Assembly (NCBI GenBank): GCA_016714165.1
Contig: JADJNU010000001.1
Location: 2,108,001 to 2,172,000, forward strand
Length of the DNA: 64,000 nucleotides
From: Bdellovibrionales bacterium
GTDB lineage: Bacteria; Bdellovibrionota; Bdellovibrionia; Bdellovibrionales; UBA1609
Direction of reading: 5' to 3'
The notes under the pieces are model-generated. The model was not told the DNA's origin, made no database searches, and saw nothing but the letters and a program-made list of their open reading frames with translations. The position numbers were made by a program, and so were the translations under genes. Positions 55,683 to 64,000 of this stretch are shown one piece after another; position 1 is the first letter of the stretch; each line of letters starts with the position of its first letter.

Positions 55683-56560
55683 TTTTGAATTTCAGAATCA
55701 TTTGCTGGCATTTCCTCTTCAATGACTGGGATTTCAAAGTCCGAATTTCCCGTCTCATCCTTTAATATCTCGTCAACAGTATCCATCATTTCTGTCTTTT
55801 CCCATATTAAGCCCTTCCAAGGAAAATCCATCAATCTAAAGCTCGCGATTTCCCAATCGGCGCTCGAAATTTTTTTAAATCGGTAAAGTCGCGTACAAAT
55901 ACCAAGAATTCGCTTGCGTGCGTAATCTGTTAGATTTCCCTTCTTAAAGTAGACATGATGGCCCTTTGGGTTAGGAAGCAAAAACGCCAAAAACGAAGCC
56001 TCAAGAAGATTTGCCTGTGAGGGTAATTTCTGGAAATAGTACTGCGTTGCCGCCTTGATTCCAAAAATGTTGGGACCAAACTCGACAACATTGAGATATT
56101 TCTCCAAAATATCTTGTTTAGAAAATTTCTTTTCAACTTCCTTCGTCAACAAAGCTTCACGAATTTTTCGAATAAAACTTTTCTCTTTATCGAGAAACAC
56201 GTTTTTTACCAACTGTTGGGTAATGGTGGATCCTCCGCGAGCAATTCTCCCCCTTTTTACGTTCGTCTCAAAACTTTCCCTAATTTCAAACCAGTCAAAT
56301 CCATCGTGACTAAAAAATGAGGCATCCTCCGAAGCAAGAACGGCATCGATAACCAAAGGAGAAATATTTGCCAGGCGAACATAGGATTGACTCTTAGAGC
56401 AAAGCTCTACTCGATTCATCGAAGTGGTTAAACAATTTCGCAACTCCCCCACATCTGGTAAAGTTGCCAGAAGAAAACCTAATAATATTGCCATTCCTAA
56501 AAGAAAAAGAAATGGAATTGATATGATAGCAACCGTACGCCTTAGTTTATTAAATAACAT
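55679..56560 (-). CDS. mtgA: Monofunctional peptidoglycan transglycosylase (GT51)
   Basis: 293 residues: one N-terminal membrane helix (about 12-32), then the GT51 domain with catalytic Glu in LASEDASFFSHDGFD (about 77-90), GGSTITQQLVKN (about 109-120), and KEVEKKFSKQDILEKYLN with the second Glu. The acidic 40-residue C-terminal tail is additional. It polymerises lipid II. Its start overlaps the epimerase gene by 11 bases. Confidence 0.92.
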   Translation of the reverse strand: MLFNKLRRTVAIISIPFLFLLGMAILLGFLLATLPDVGELRNCLTTSMNRVELCSKSQSYVRLANISPLVIDAVLASEDASFFSHDGFDWFEIRESFETNVKRGRIARGGSTITQQLVKNVFLDKEKSFIRKIREALLTKEVEKKFSKQDILEKYLNVVEFGPNIFGIKAATQYYFQKLPSQANLLEASFLAFLLPNPKGHHVYFKKGNLTDYARKRILGICTRLYRFKKISSADWEIASFRLMDFPWKGLIWEKTEMMDTVDEILKDETGNSDFEIPVIEEEMPANDSEIQN

Positions 56561-57530
56561 GTTGTACTTTCATCCACCTGATACTTTGAGAAATCGCTTC
56601 CCTCGCAGGTCTCGTCTTCAGCCCAAGCTCATTTCTAGCTTTGCTCGAATCAAACCAGTGAAAGAGAGTTGATGTCCAGGCTGTTTCAGAGTTTAAAGGT
56701 CCTTTCATTCCAAATTTTTCTAAAATATCTCCAATCTTTCCAATCCCATGCACAAGCACATTTGGCAGGAAAATATGGGGAGCTCGAACCCCCGCCTCAT
56801 CCGCTATGATGCCAAAGAGATCTTTAATCAACAGATTGTCACCACTCAAAATGTACCGTTCTCCCGTTCGTCCCTTGGTAACAGCCGCCCACAGGGACGG
56901 TATCAGATCCTCAACGGCTATGACATTGACCCCCCCGCCAGTATAATAGGGGAATATCCCTTTCGCTACCTTGATTTGCGTCCCGCGACTGCCCTTGAGA
57001 GCATCTCCTGCGCCATAAATCGTCGAGGGATTCACAATAACTGCGTCCACTCTCCCGTCCTCAACTGCCATCTTTACCAGTGATTCTGCTTCTCGCTTGG
57101 TTTCAAAATAACCCAAATCGAGATGTGACAAATTGAATTGCGAATTCTCGTTTAAGGGAATTCGATCAAAACTCGCGCCAATTGCCGTCACTGAACTCAT
57201 GTGCAGCAATCTTATTCCCTCCTCTGCCTGGGCCGCCCGTAAGATATTTGCCGTTCCCTGAACGTTGACTCGCTCCATTGCGCTCCGCATCGATCGAGAA
57301 TAACCAACAAGCCCAGCCAAATGAAAAACCAAATTCACTCCCCTAACGGCTCTTTCCAGGCTTTCGATTGAAGTGATATCTCCATGAGCCACTTCAATTG
57401 GCAAACTCTTGAATTCAAGTGGAAGCTCACTCCCCCTGAATAGAATGCGCACTTCAAGACCCCTCCGACAAAGATCTCGGGTCAACCAAGTTCCCACAAA
57501 TCCCGTTGCTCCGGTTATCAAAGCTTTCAT
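56550..57530 (-). CDS. NAD-dependent epimerase/dehydratase (HpnA/DFR-like SDR)
   Basis: 326 residues from ATG 57530. Extended SDR: GATGFVGTWL (about 7-16), Tyr-x3-Lys in the YFETKREA segment (about 138-145) and NPSTIYGAGD. Resembles hopanoid-associated sugar epimerase/dihydroflavonol reductase proteins. Substrate unknown. It is translationally linked to mtgA. Confidence 0.85.
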   Translation of the reverse strand: MKALITGATGFVGTWLTRDLCRRGLEVRILFRGSELPLEFKSLPIEVAHGDITSIESLERAVRGVNLVFHLAGLVGYSRSMRSAMERVNVQGTANILRAAQAEEGIRLLHMSSVTAIGASFDRIPLNENSQFNLSHLDLGYFETKREAESLVKMAVEDGRVDAVIVNPSTIYGAGDALKGSRGTQIKVAKGIFPYYTGGGVNVIAVEDLIPSLWAAVTKGRTGERYILSGDNLLIKDLFGIIADEAGVRAPHIFLPNVLVHGIGKIGDILEKFGMKGPLNSETAWTSTLFHWFDSSKARNELGLKTRPAREAISQSIRWMKVQHVI

Positions 57531-57613
57531 CTCTATGCTTCTCCCTAAGTCCAGTCTCATCCATCTAAAGTCCATGATTTTAAAGTTGATATCACCTTGT
57601 TTGGACCGAGTTG

Positions 57614-57631
57614 CAGATTATTGATAATCTG
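57614..57631. promoter_or_regulatory. 18-bp palindrome upstream of the cNMP-binding/motor genes
   Basis: CAGATTAT-TG-ATAATCTG is a perfect inverted repeat, 34 bp before ATG 57665 and about 80 bp before the divergent epimerase start. It has the size of a dimeric regulator operator. Confidence 0.45.
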
Positions 57632-57664
57632 AAATCACATAATTAGTAAGAGAAGGAATTCAAG

Positions 57665-58132
57665 ATGGCAGAAAAGAATGTTTTACAAAATGCCTACCTT
57701 TTTAAAGAACTCAATCCTGAACAGGTGGAACTGATAAGCTCTATTTCACAGATCCGCGTTTACCCTCCGCAAGACAAAATCTTCACCGAAGGGGACGTGG
57801 CGCGAGCGGCCTATTTTATCAAATACGGATCAGTTCGCATCCTCCAGAAAACCCAATCAGGAGAAGGCATGGAGGTCGCAACCTTGGGTACAGGAAGCCA
57901 CTTTGGCGAAATGGCTTTTCTTGATGGCGAAAAGAGATCCGCGACTGCCGTCGCCATTGAAAAAACAACAATCGTAGAAGTCCCTTATAACAGTCTCAAA
58001 GTTTTGATGGATGCCAACCCTATTATCGCAGTGACGTTCTATCGTGAATTGGCACATTTTCTAGCTGGGCGATTGCGGATTACGACGAACGACCTTGGTT
58101 TTGCGCGCGAAAAGAATCTCAGTCACTTTTAA
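57665..58132 (+). CDS. Cyclic nucleotide-binding domain protein
   Basis: 155 residues, one cNMP-binding (CAP_ED) domain: FTEGDVARAAYFIKYGSVRI, FGEMAFLDGEKRSATAVA (the phosphate-binding cassette FGE-x5-ExxRSA-like, about 79-97) and a C-terminal helix. No DNA-binding domain, so it acts through proteins. It is the first gene of a group with flbD, motA and motB and may tune the motor to a cyclic nucleotide. Confidence 0.85.
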   Translation: MAEKNVLQNAYLFKELNPEQVELISSISQIRVYPPQDKIFTEGDVARAAYFIKYGSVRILQKTQSGEGMEVATLGTGSHFGEMAFLDGEKRSATAVAIEKTTIVEVPYNSLKVLMDANPIIAVTFYRELAHFLAGRLRITTNDLGFAREKNLSHF

Positions 58133-58152
58133 AAAGCCATGAGGGATTCCAA

Positions 58153-58401
58153 ATGATCATTGTACATCGACTAAACGGGGCTCCACTCCATATTAATTCC
58201 GATCTTATTCTGCACATCGAAGCCACTCCAGACACTGTCATCACGTTCAACGATAATAGAAAATTACCTGTGTCGGAATCAATTGAGACGATTAAAAATC
58301 ATATTATAAACTTCAAAAGAGCTTGTTTTCAGAGGGAAATAGGTGATTTTTCACTGCTGCCTTCCACTTTTTCAACTGACCAAACCGAAATGCAGGAATA
58401 G
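58153..58401 (+). CDS. flbD: Flagellar protein FlbD
   Basis: 82 residues: IIVHRLNGAPLHINSDLI, IEATPDTVITF and LPVSESIETI match the FlbD family, usually encoded next to motA/motB. Its exact flagellar role is not settled. It ends 6 bp before motA. Confidence 0.88.
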   Translation: MIIVHRLNGAPLHINSDLILHIEATPDTVITFNDNRKLPVSESIETIKNHIINFKRACFQREIGDFSLLPSTFSTDQTEMQE

Positions 58402-58407
58402 ATACTC

Positions 58408-59178
58408 ATGGATTTACTCACACTTCTCGGTCTCCTTGTTGGCATTGGTGGAATTGTCCTCGGCAATGCCATGGAGGGGGGCCAAACATCATCCCTGCTC
58501 CAGCTGGCAGCGGCTCTGATTGTATTCGGAGGAACTCTCGGGGCAACTCTGGTCGCCAATACTCTTGACGATGTCTCCTCTGGCCTCATGCTTTTGCTGG
58601 AGGCCTTTAAGCCTGACAATACAGAAGAACTTCAAAGCGTCGCAAAGGAAATTGTATTTTCGGCCCAGCTGGCGCGCAGAGAATCTATTTTGGCGGTTGA
58701 GAACCGATTACCCAAATTCAATAACAATTACATGAAGAATGTTTTTCGGTTCATGATTGATGGGACAGATCCAGCTGTCTTGAAAGATATTTTTGAACGA
58801 GATCTTGAGATCGAGGAGGCGAGAAAGTTTGCCGGAGCAAAAGTGTGGTCTGATGCTGGAGGATTTGCCCCTACCATTGGCATTATTGGAGCTATTTTAG
58901 GCTTGATTCAGGTGATGGCAAATCTCACTGACACCAGTGCTTTAGGGCAAGGTATAGCGGTGGCATTTGTCGCCACTATTTATGGGGTAGGTTCTGCGAA
59001 TTTGATATTCATACCTATTGCCAACAAAATTCGACGCAAAGTACTTCGGCAAATCGAGCTCAAGCAAATGATTATCGACGGAGCTGTCGCCATCCTAACG
59101 GGTTTAAATCCCTTTATTATCGAGGAAAAAATTAGATCCTACACCCTCAAAAACACAGATAAAATGACTCGTCTATGA
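58408..59178 (+). CDS. motA: Flagellar motor stator protein MotA
   Basis: 256 residues, four membrane helices (about 5-20, 30-50, 150-170, 185-205), the cytoplasmic loop with Arg/Glu residues (ENRLPKFNNNYMKNVFRFMIDG) and the conserved Pro in GGFAPTIGIIGAILGL. Ends in TGA overlapping the motB ATG. Proton- or sodium-driven stator with MotB. Confidence 0.93.
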   Translation: MDLLTLLGLLVGIGGIVLGNAMEGGQTSSLLQLAAALIVFGGTLGATLVANTLDDVSSGLMLLLEAFKPDNTEELQSVAKEIVFSAQLARRESILAVENRLPKFNNNYMKNVFRFMIDGTDPAVLKDIFERDLEIEEARKFAGAKVWSDAGGFAPTIGIIGAILGLIQVMANLTDTSALGQGIAVAFVATIYGVGSANLIFIPIANKIRRKVLRQIELKQMIIDGAVAILTGLNPFIIEEKIRSYTLKNTDKMTRL

Positions 59179-59926
59179 GAAAAAAAGATCCGAAAGAGAC
59201 GAATTTGAAAGCCAAGACCGGTGGCTTGTCTCCTACGCTGATTTCATCACGCTCATGTTTGCCTTTTTTGCTGTTCTTTACGCGACCAGTGACATCAACA
59301 AAGAAAAGAGTCAGGAGTTTCAGGAATCAATCAAAAAATATCTTATTCAATTCGGCGCCGCAGGAGGTTCAGGGGCCGAGGTGAATCAAGGTATCAAAGA
59401 AAATTCTCCCATCGACCAGCCGATAAAGACCTACCAAACCGACAGCAACAACAAAACACGCGAAACTCTTGAGCAAACTGAACTGTTCATCGAAGAAACA
59501 TTGACAAAGGGAAAGGGCAAAGGGCTCATTCTGGACATCGCAGCCATAGAATCAGGAGTCCGGATTACTCTGAAGGCAAGCGCTCTCTTTGCTAAAGATT
59601 CATTAAAATTTCGCGCTGAAGCTTTAGAGCCCCTCGATGCCCTTTGCTCCTACCTAAAAGGAACCGGAAGAAAGTTAGTCATTGAATCCCACACAAATAA
59701 GGGTCCTGTGCCGAACTCTTCCTTCCCAAGTCAATGGGAATATGCTTCGGGGCGTGCCACGAGTTTTATTCGTTACCTCGTTCGCCGTTATAATTATCCA
59801 TCCGAACGTCTTGCAGCTGTGAGCTACGGATCAGAGCGACCACTTTTTTCTGAATCCGACAAAGCAAATTATCCCGACAATCAAAGACTCGAAATTGTGA
59901 TCCTCACCAATGACAATCTGTTTTAA
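59175..59926 (+). pseudogene. motB: Flagellar motor stator protein MotB, frameshifted at a 7-A run
   Basis: ATG 59175 overlaps the motA stop (ATGA), as usual. After MRKK the frame is wrong; the -1 frame reads KRSERDEFESQDRWL then VSYADFITLMFAFFAVLYA, i.e. the membrane helix with the ion-binding Asp, and a C-terminal OmpA-like peptidoglycan-binding domain (about 120-245, SQWEYASGRATSF, NQRLEIVI). One missing A in A7 (59180-59186) accounts for the shift; alternatively AAAAAAA-G allows -1 ribosomal slippage to give the 250-residue protein. Without correction or slippage no MotB would be made. Confidence 0.85.
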
Positions 59927-60248
59927 CCTTCAAACATTTGAACCAGATATTATTGAGCGCTAACTTAGAACCATATCCTCCCACTCACATATCGATTTTT
60001 TTGGTTGGCTATAACCCGCAATTATGAAAGACCTAAAAAGTACACTTAATATATTCTCATTAGGCCTCAATCTGACAAAGTTATGGTCACTGCAGTGCCG
60101 TCCTGGTAGTTTGCCGACAATTGTCACCGCCGAAAATTGAAGAACTCTGAAACTGTTCTCTTCTATGGCTTTTATGTGGCCTCTTTTTGGGTTCTGACTA
60201 AGGAAATAACCGAAGGGACAGGCACCGTTGTTGCAGAACATCGCCAAC
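59927..60248. other. 322-bp intergenic region
   Basis: No convincing gene on either strand; an open minus-strand frame here and into the next gene is antisense shadow without a start signal. It contains a 10-bp palindrome CACTGCAGTG (60088-60097) and the sigma-54-like promoter at 60221-60235. Confidence 0.6.
60221..60235 (+). promoter_or_regulatory. Candidate sigma-54 promoter of the giant secreted protein gene
   Basis: GGCAC (60221-60225), five bases, TTGCA (60231-60235): invariant GG and GC are 10 bases apart as required for -24/-12 promoters. Only the T before GG is replaced by A. Transcription would start near 60246, so ATG 60261 may be the real start of the gene that follows. Confidence 0.5.
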
Positions 60249-63200
60249 ATGAGACATATCATGCACTTTTTAAGTATTATTTTCTTAGTCTTTGAGTTCT
60301 CGGGTAATTTAAACACCAAAGCCCTCGCTAATAATACTGGTCGGGATTTAGTAATATCCGGACGTCCCAAGGGTACTGGTCGGGATTTAATAATAGCCGA
60401 ACCTGCTGAGGGGTCTCGTCCGGGTTCAGAAAATACCGAACGTGCCGATAGGTCGTCGGGTCCGGGTTTAGGGAATACCGACCGTTTCGATGTCCTTCTA
60501 GACGTCGGGCTCGGTCATTTTCTCAAAGGTTTAAACTTTCAGCCCGCTAATTTGGATGGAGTCTCAGTACTTAGCATTGAATTGATTGTCCGCTCACTCG
60601 AACAATTGGCAGCGCCAAGGCGCCCGATAACAAGAGCTCAATTTGAAGCCGGAACCGTCAGAAAAAAGGATTTGGATTTAGCTCTAGAATACTTGATTCG
60701 CGTGCTCGGTCTCGATCCGAAATTGAGACAAGATGGAAGATTGGACCCCTCTTCGATTGAGCTCTTGAAAGACCTCAAAAAAGTTGTTCGTTACGCTCGT
60801 AATCCCGCTTGGCGTGGCTATTACGGCGAAATCTACAACAACTCACTAAAACCCATGATCTATGAAGTTTTGTATCGAAATGCCGATCCACTTAAACTGG
60901 CCAGAGCAAAGCCTGAAAAAATCCAAGTCCTAAATGACAAAACTGGGAAAATTGACGACTACCTTCTTTATGAATTCGAAGGAAAAGATGGTGAGAAAAT
61001 TCCAGCCCAATTACTTTTGCCAAATAGCGATCATCTTCTGCAATTCCGACCAAGCGAAGTTGTAAAAGCTGTAACAGACACAGCTCGGGTCTTTCCTGTC
61101 GAAACAGCCCTTTTTTATGTGGCAGCAAACGTCGTCTCACTCGGAACCCAACTCTTTTCACCTAATGAAAATCCTCACGGCCTGCAGGACTCCATGGGCA
61201 TGTATTTCAGCAAGGACACTCTGCTCGATTTCGGTGAGCTATTTAATTTATTTACATTCATGGCAGGGGCCCGGGTAACAGGACGAGCGATGGACATTGC
61301 AATGAAGAGATACGGAGTTTCAATTCAAACCCAAGCTCTTGCAAGACCCCTCATGAATTACTTTGCACTGGCCGGCGGATCTTTGATCTCAGAACTGATC
61401 GCAGATAGTTACACATCAATTAAAAATTGTTATTTGGGATACATGTCGAATCCAAATAACTTTGCCTCGCCGATGGAACAGGCCCAACACGTTCAAAACT
61501 GCGATCTCGCCTACAATCAATGGATACGCAACAAAATGGCCTACAAATATCTCGGCTCTACGATGAGAGTGATAGCCGCTGCCGCAGCATCCTCAGCGAC
61601 CTCCTACGCTTTGAATTCTACTGTGAAGGGTATCAAGGCACTCAAAAATGCTAGCTCAGCTGCTGGCAAAGCCAAACAGACCTATTCAACTCTTAAACTC
61701 ATCGCTCCTCCTGTTGCTCGCGCGGCTAATCAGATCATTGTAACAGGCATTGAAATGGGAGGAGCTGCGGCAGCCGGCGTCTCAACGGCGGCTCCACATC
61801 CCGGCTTGAAGATTTTGGGCTGGGCAGGACGTGGAATGCATTTGGTCGTTTTCATGGCTTGGGATCGAGTTGTCGAGTCACTTATCATGAAGCCTTACTA
61901 TAGTTGGGACTTGTCGACTGAGGCCGATAATTCTGAAAAGCAACTTCTCAGTGAATTTCAGAGCCTTTCTCAGGCGGGAGGAGTCATCACCAGAAAGTAC
62001 GACGTGGAATCCTGCGGAAACCTCTTCCAGCAATGGAAACCGGATCGTTCTCGTCCTAGTCGGCTCCTCGATACGCCCACCGGTCCAAAGTGTTACGATG
62101 GAACCATTTTTCAGTCTTTAGATAATTATGCTGACGATCAGAAAAGCTGGCGTGAGCTTATTCTTCAGAAGATGAACGCCTCCTATGTCGCTTGGGTTGA
62201 ACAAACGGTCCACCTGGTCAACAGATATCAGGATACCCGGCTCTTTTATCAGGATTTCGTTGATAAGGCGAATTACCAGTCCAGTATTCTCTTTGGTGAT
62301 ACCAACCCTTATGCCGGCATGAAAGGAATTGTAGACAATCCTGAGTCAAGAACAGAGGACGACAAAGCACTTTTTGTGTTTGATGACGGGAATCTGTCGA
62401 TCACTCAGATGAGGGCGGCTCAGGAACGGAACGTTTCTGTTCAAGCAGAAGTCCTCGGTCACTGGATTTCCAAACTTGAAACTCCAGAAGGTCAATCAAG
62501 CATTTTGAAATTTTATAGTTCCAATTTAGAAAGTCCGGATAAGGCCTCCGATCCAGCGGCCAAAAAACCCGAAAATGACCCCCGAATAACAAACTTAGTG
62601 TCGAACTTAAAGTACATTGAAAAGGGACTGCGATCTGCAAATGCCAAGGAAAATAAGGCGGCCTTGAAACAAATCTGGGATCTTTCCCAACATTATGATG
62701 AATATTGCATTGCCCAGTTCAATGCACTTCGTGGTGACGCTGCCACTGAAGTGATGCAAGAGCTGAATTTTGATATAGAGCGAGTTAAGCGCGACCTTAA
62801 AAAGACGGGCAGTCCCGAAAACGAACAGGCATTGAAGGACTCCCAAGCTTTCCGTGAAGCACTGACCGACAAACTTGACGGGGCTGACATTCCTCCTCTC
62901 TGTTATTTTTCTGAGCTTAGAAGGCGCTTCGGCAATACGCTCCCCGGTTCAGTCTCCAATTCTGAGGCCTATCTCCAGGGCGCGACAGAGGCATTAATCA
63001 AGCTGGACGCAAAGGACAATTATCCAAAGGAAGCCCACGGCATTCCCGCGCCCAATATTGCCAGCTACCTTTTAATCAACATGGCCTGCGGTGTGGATCT
63101 GACTGAGCGCCAGAGTTGGTTATCCCGAATTATGCCCGGAATCAAAAGCAACACTTCTGATCGAGGCTGGGAGCTCACTTTTGGAGAGCGTCCAAAATCG

Positions 63201-64000
63201 AGTGTGAGCGATCCCTTTGGTTTTAAAATGGACTTCTACCCACCTCGCCTGACAGACGACTTTACCACAAGATGTAAACCTCAGTACAAAAGTACACCTA
63301 ACAGCCACCTCCCAGTCCCCCGCACATTTGACGAATACAGGTGGTACGATGATGACGGAAAGAAATTTTCTTCCCTCTCCGAGTTGGTAGCAAATACTCT
63401 CTATGACAATGTGCTCGACAAAGCAGATGGACCTCGAAAGCCACCCAATGAGGGCGAAGAAGCTCCACAAACATCCTTTGATAAGTGGTGGGGAAATCAT
63501 GTTGAGCGCCACTTTAATAATGCCATTGATATCGCCGGCGCCAACTATAAAAAAATGATCCGCGAACGGTTCTTGCCTGCGATCTACGGGTACAGAGAAT
63601 ATCTGGATCAACCTGGAGCCTTTCAGGACTGCCAGTTCGATGATACCAAAAATAGTCCCCATGGAGGCATGGCTGATTTGATGTATTCAGCTGAACTGCA
63701 GCCAAATAGCCCTTCTCCCCAGCAGGACGTTCAAAACTTCAAATCAAAGAACGGCTTCCTCCACATGGATCCGCCGCGATACCTGAAGCGCCAAGAGCTA
63801 GAAAACTGCCACGTGGGACGCTACAAGTATCTGCCCATCGTTTCTGCCGTACGACTCGAGTTTGAACTTTATCTGGATCACCTGATAAAGCCCCTCTTTA
63901 GAGAAATGTTTTCTCGCGATAAACGCTATAATAATGAAGAAATGTTAAAAAAGGCTGAAAATATTTTTATTAAGAATCGAGAGTGGATACTAACGAGCCT
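60249..64000 (+). CDS. Giant secreted protein, 3' end beyond the window
   Basis: Open for 1250 codons from ATG 60249 (or ATG 60261) to the window edge with no stop. The start encodes a signal peptide (MHFLSIIFLVFEF..., cleaving near TKALA-NN), then a short degenerate four-copy repeat (TGRDL, TGRDLIIAE, ...), and a long mainly helical, mixed-charge sequence. Two hydrophobic stretches (about residues 435-470 and 510-540, AAAAASSATSYAL and GWAGRGMHLVVFMAWD) could insert in membranes. Numerous Cys are spaced through the chain. I recognise no domain. Other giant exported proteins of this kind are common in predatory Bdellovibrionota, and a surface or prey-directed role is only a guess. Confidence 0.75.
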   Translation, partial: MRHIMHFLSIIFLVFEFSGNLNTKALANNTGRDLVISGRPKGTGRDLIIAEPAEGSRPGSENTERADRSSGPGLGNTDRFDVLLDVGLGHFLKGLNFQPANLDGVSVLSIELIVRSLEQLAAPRRPITRAQFEAGTVRKKDLDLALEYLIRVLGLDPKLRQDGRLDPSSIELLKDLKKVVRYARNPAWRGYYGEIYNNSLKPMIYEVLYRNADPLKLARAKPEKIQVLNDKTGKIDDYLLYEFEGKDGEKIPAQLLLPNSDHLLQFRPSEVVKAVTDTARVFPVETALFYVAANVVSLGTQLFSPNENPHGLQDSMGMYFSKDTLLDFGELFNLFTFMAGARVTGRAMDIAMKRYGVSIQTQALARPLMNYFALAGGSLISELIADSYTSIKNCYLGYMSNPNNFASPMEQAQHVQNCDLAYNQWIRNKMAYKYLGSTMRVIAAAAASSATSYALNSTVKGIKALKNASSAAGKAKQTYSTLKLIAPPVARAANQIIVTGIEMGGAAAAGVSTAAPHPGLKILGWAGRGMHLVVFMAWDRVVESLIMKPYYSWDLSTEADNSEKQLLSEFQSLSQAGGVITRKYDVESCGNLFQQWKPDRSRPSRLLDTPTGPKCYDGTIFQSLDNYADDQKSWRELILQKMNASYVAWVEQTVHLVNRYQDTRLFYQDFVDKANYQSSILFGDTNPYAGMKGIVDNPESRTEDDKALFVFDDGNLSITQMRAAQERNVSVQAEVLGHWISKLETPEGQSSILKFYSSNLESPDKASDPAAKKPENDPRITNLVSNLKYIEKGLRSANAKENKAALKQIWDLSQHYDEYCIAQFNALRGDAATEVMQELNFDIERVKRDLKKTGSPENEQALKDSQAFREALTDKLDGADIPPLCYFSELRRRFGNTLPGSVSNSEAYLQGATEALIKLDAKDNYPKEAHGIPAPNIASYLLINMACGVDLTERQSWLSRIMPGIKSNTSDRGWELTFGERPKSSVSDPFGFKMDFYPPRLTDDFTTRCKPQYKSTPNSHLPVPRTFDEYRWYDDDGKKFSSLSELVANTLYDNVLDKADGPRKPPNEGEEAPQTSFDKWWGNHVERHFNNAIDIAGANYKKMIRERFLPAIYGYREYLDQPGAFQDCQFDDTKNSPHGGMADLMYSAELQPNSPSPQQDVQNFKSKNGFLHMDPPRYLKRQELENCHVGRYKYLPIVSAVRLEFELYLDHLIKPLFREMFSRDKRYNNEEMLKKAENIFIKNREWILTS
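60336..60485 (+). repeat. Degenerate tandem repeat (about 39 bp, 3.8 copies) in the giant gene
   Basis: Units at 60336-60374, 60375-60413, 60414-60455 (42 bp) and 60456-60485 share (A/T)C(T/G)(G/C)GTC-GGG-TT-A and AATA-CCGAACGT-like parts, multiples of three, in frame just after the signal peptide. Confidence 0.7.

Noticed and set aside
57601..57616. Sigma-54 promoter before the cNMP-binding gene (TTGGACC...TTGC)
   Set aside because: GG and GC are only 8 bases apart; 10 are needed.
59960..60370. Minus-strand frame of 136 codons
   Set aside because: It is antisense to the start of the giant gene and the intergenic region, without a Shine-Dalgarno or recognisable product.

Overview
The window looks like chromosomal DNA of a predatory or predator-related bacterium of the Bdellovibrionota. 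I infer this from the combination of a Tad/Flp (type IVb) pilus locus ending in a YD-repeat protein gene plus a small secreted protein gene (the layout of the Bdellovibrio host-interaction 'hit' locus), a fused TadZ-TadA ATPase, many lineage-specific secreted, lipoprotein and beta-barrel genes, and Gram-negative housekeeping genes (LolD/YbbA-type ABC systems, MCE/Mla transport, MotAB). No phage, insertion sequence, integron or CRISPR array is visible. 

Layout. 1-6422: tesA-ybbA-ybbP-like genes, then a HlyD/permease/ATPase export cassette. 6586-9160: a membrane acyltransferase-like protein, a YccU-type CoA-binding protein and a four-repeat secreted protein. 9399-13182: an HTH-membrane protein, rmuC and a secreted protein. 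13303-15500: groES-groEL with promoter and terminator. 15525-19978: outer-membrane proteins, DedA, a CheY-like regulator. 20031-33005: the pilus locus (minus strand, flp at 30588-30782 down to the hit-like gene at 20537-20860), with a flanking TPR protein and a glycine-tract pilin-like gene. 33139-40752: NAD synthetase, exonuclease, ferredoxin, a degenerate PHP protein, a glycosyltransferase, a RodZ-like protein and a PilF-like TPR lipoprotein. 40917-44421: ndk, sucD, sucC, mdh (minus strand, probably transcribed from mdh). 44696-49135: an MCE phospholipid transporter with two ATPases and two permeases. 49227-51026: a tiny lysine-rich protein and a second TadB/TadC-like pair. 51109-57530: methionine/cysteine PLP enzyme, tRNA-Phe, Dus, an ABC-2 exporter behind a pentanucleotide repeat, MtgA and an NAD-dependent epimerase. 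57665-59926: cNMP-binding protein, FlbD, MotA, MotB. 60249-64000: the first 1250 codons of a giant secreted protein that runs off the window. 

A striking global feature is the number of broken frames: nine single-base indels (mostly in homopolymer runs) and two in-frame TAG codons interrupt otherwise well-conserved genes, including motB, rmuC and ybbP. This is more likely sequence/assembly error than mass decay, although the T11 run in a signal peptide and the ATCCC pentamer array are plausible phase-variation tracts. TAG is used as the normal stop of sucC and many other genes, so a reassigned code is not supported. 

The most interesting biology is (i) the hit-like pilus locus, (ii) an MCE transporter whose two ATPases carry complementary degenerate motifs, predicting one active and one dead ATP site, and (iii) the giant secreted protein with a candidate sigma-54 promoter.
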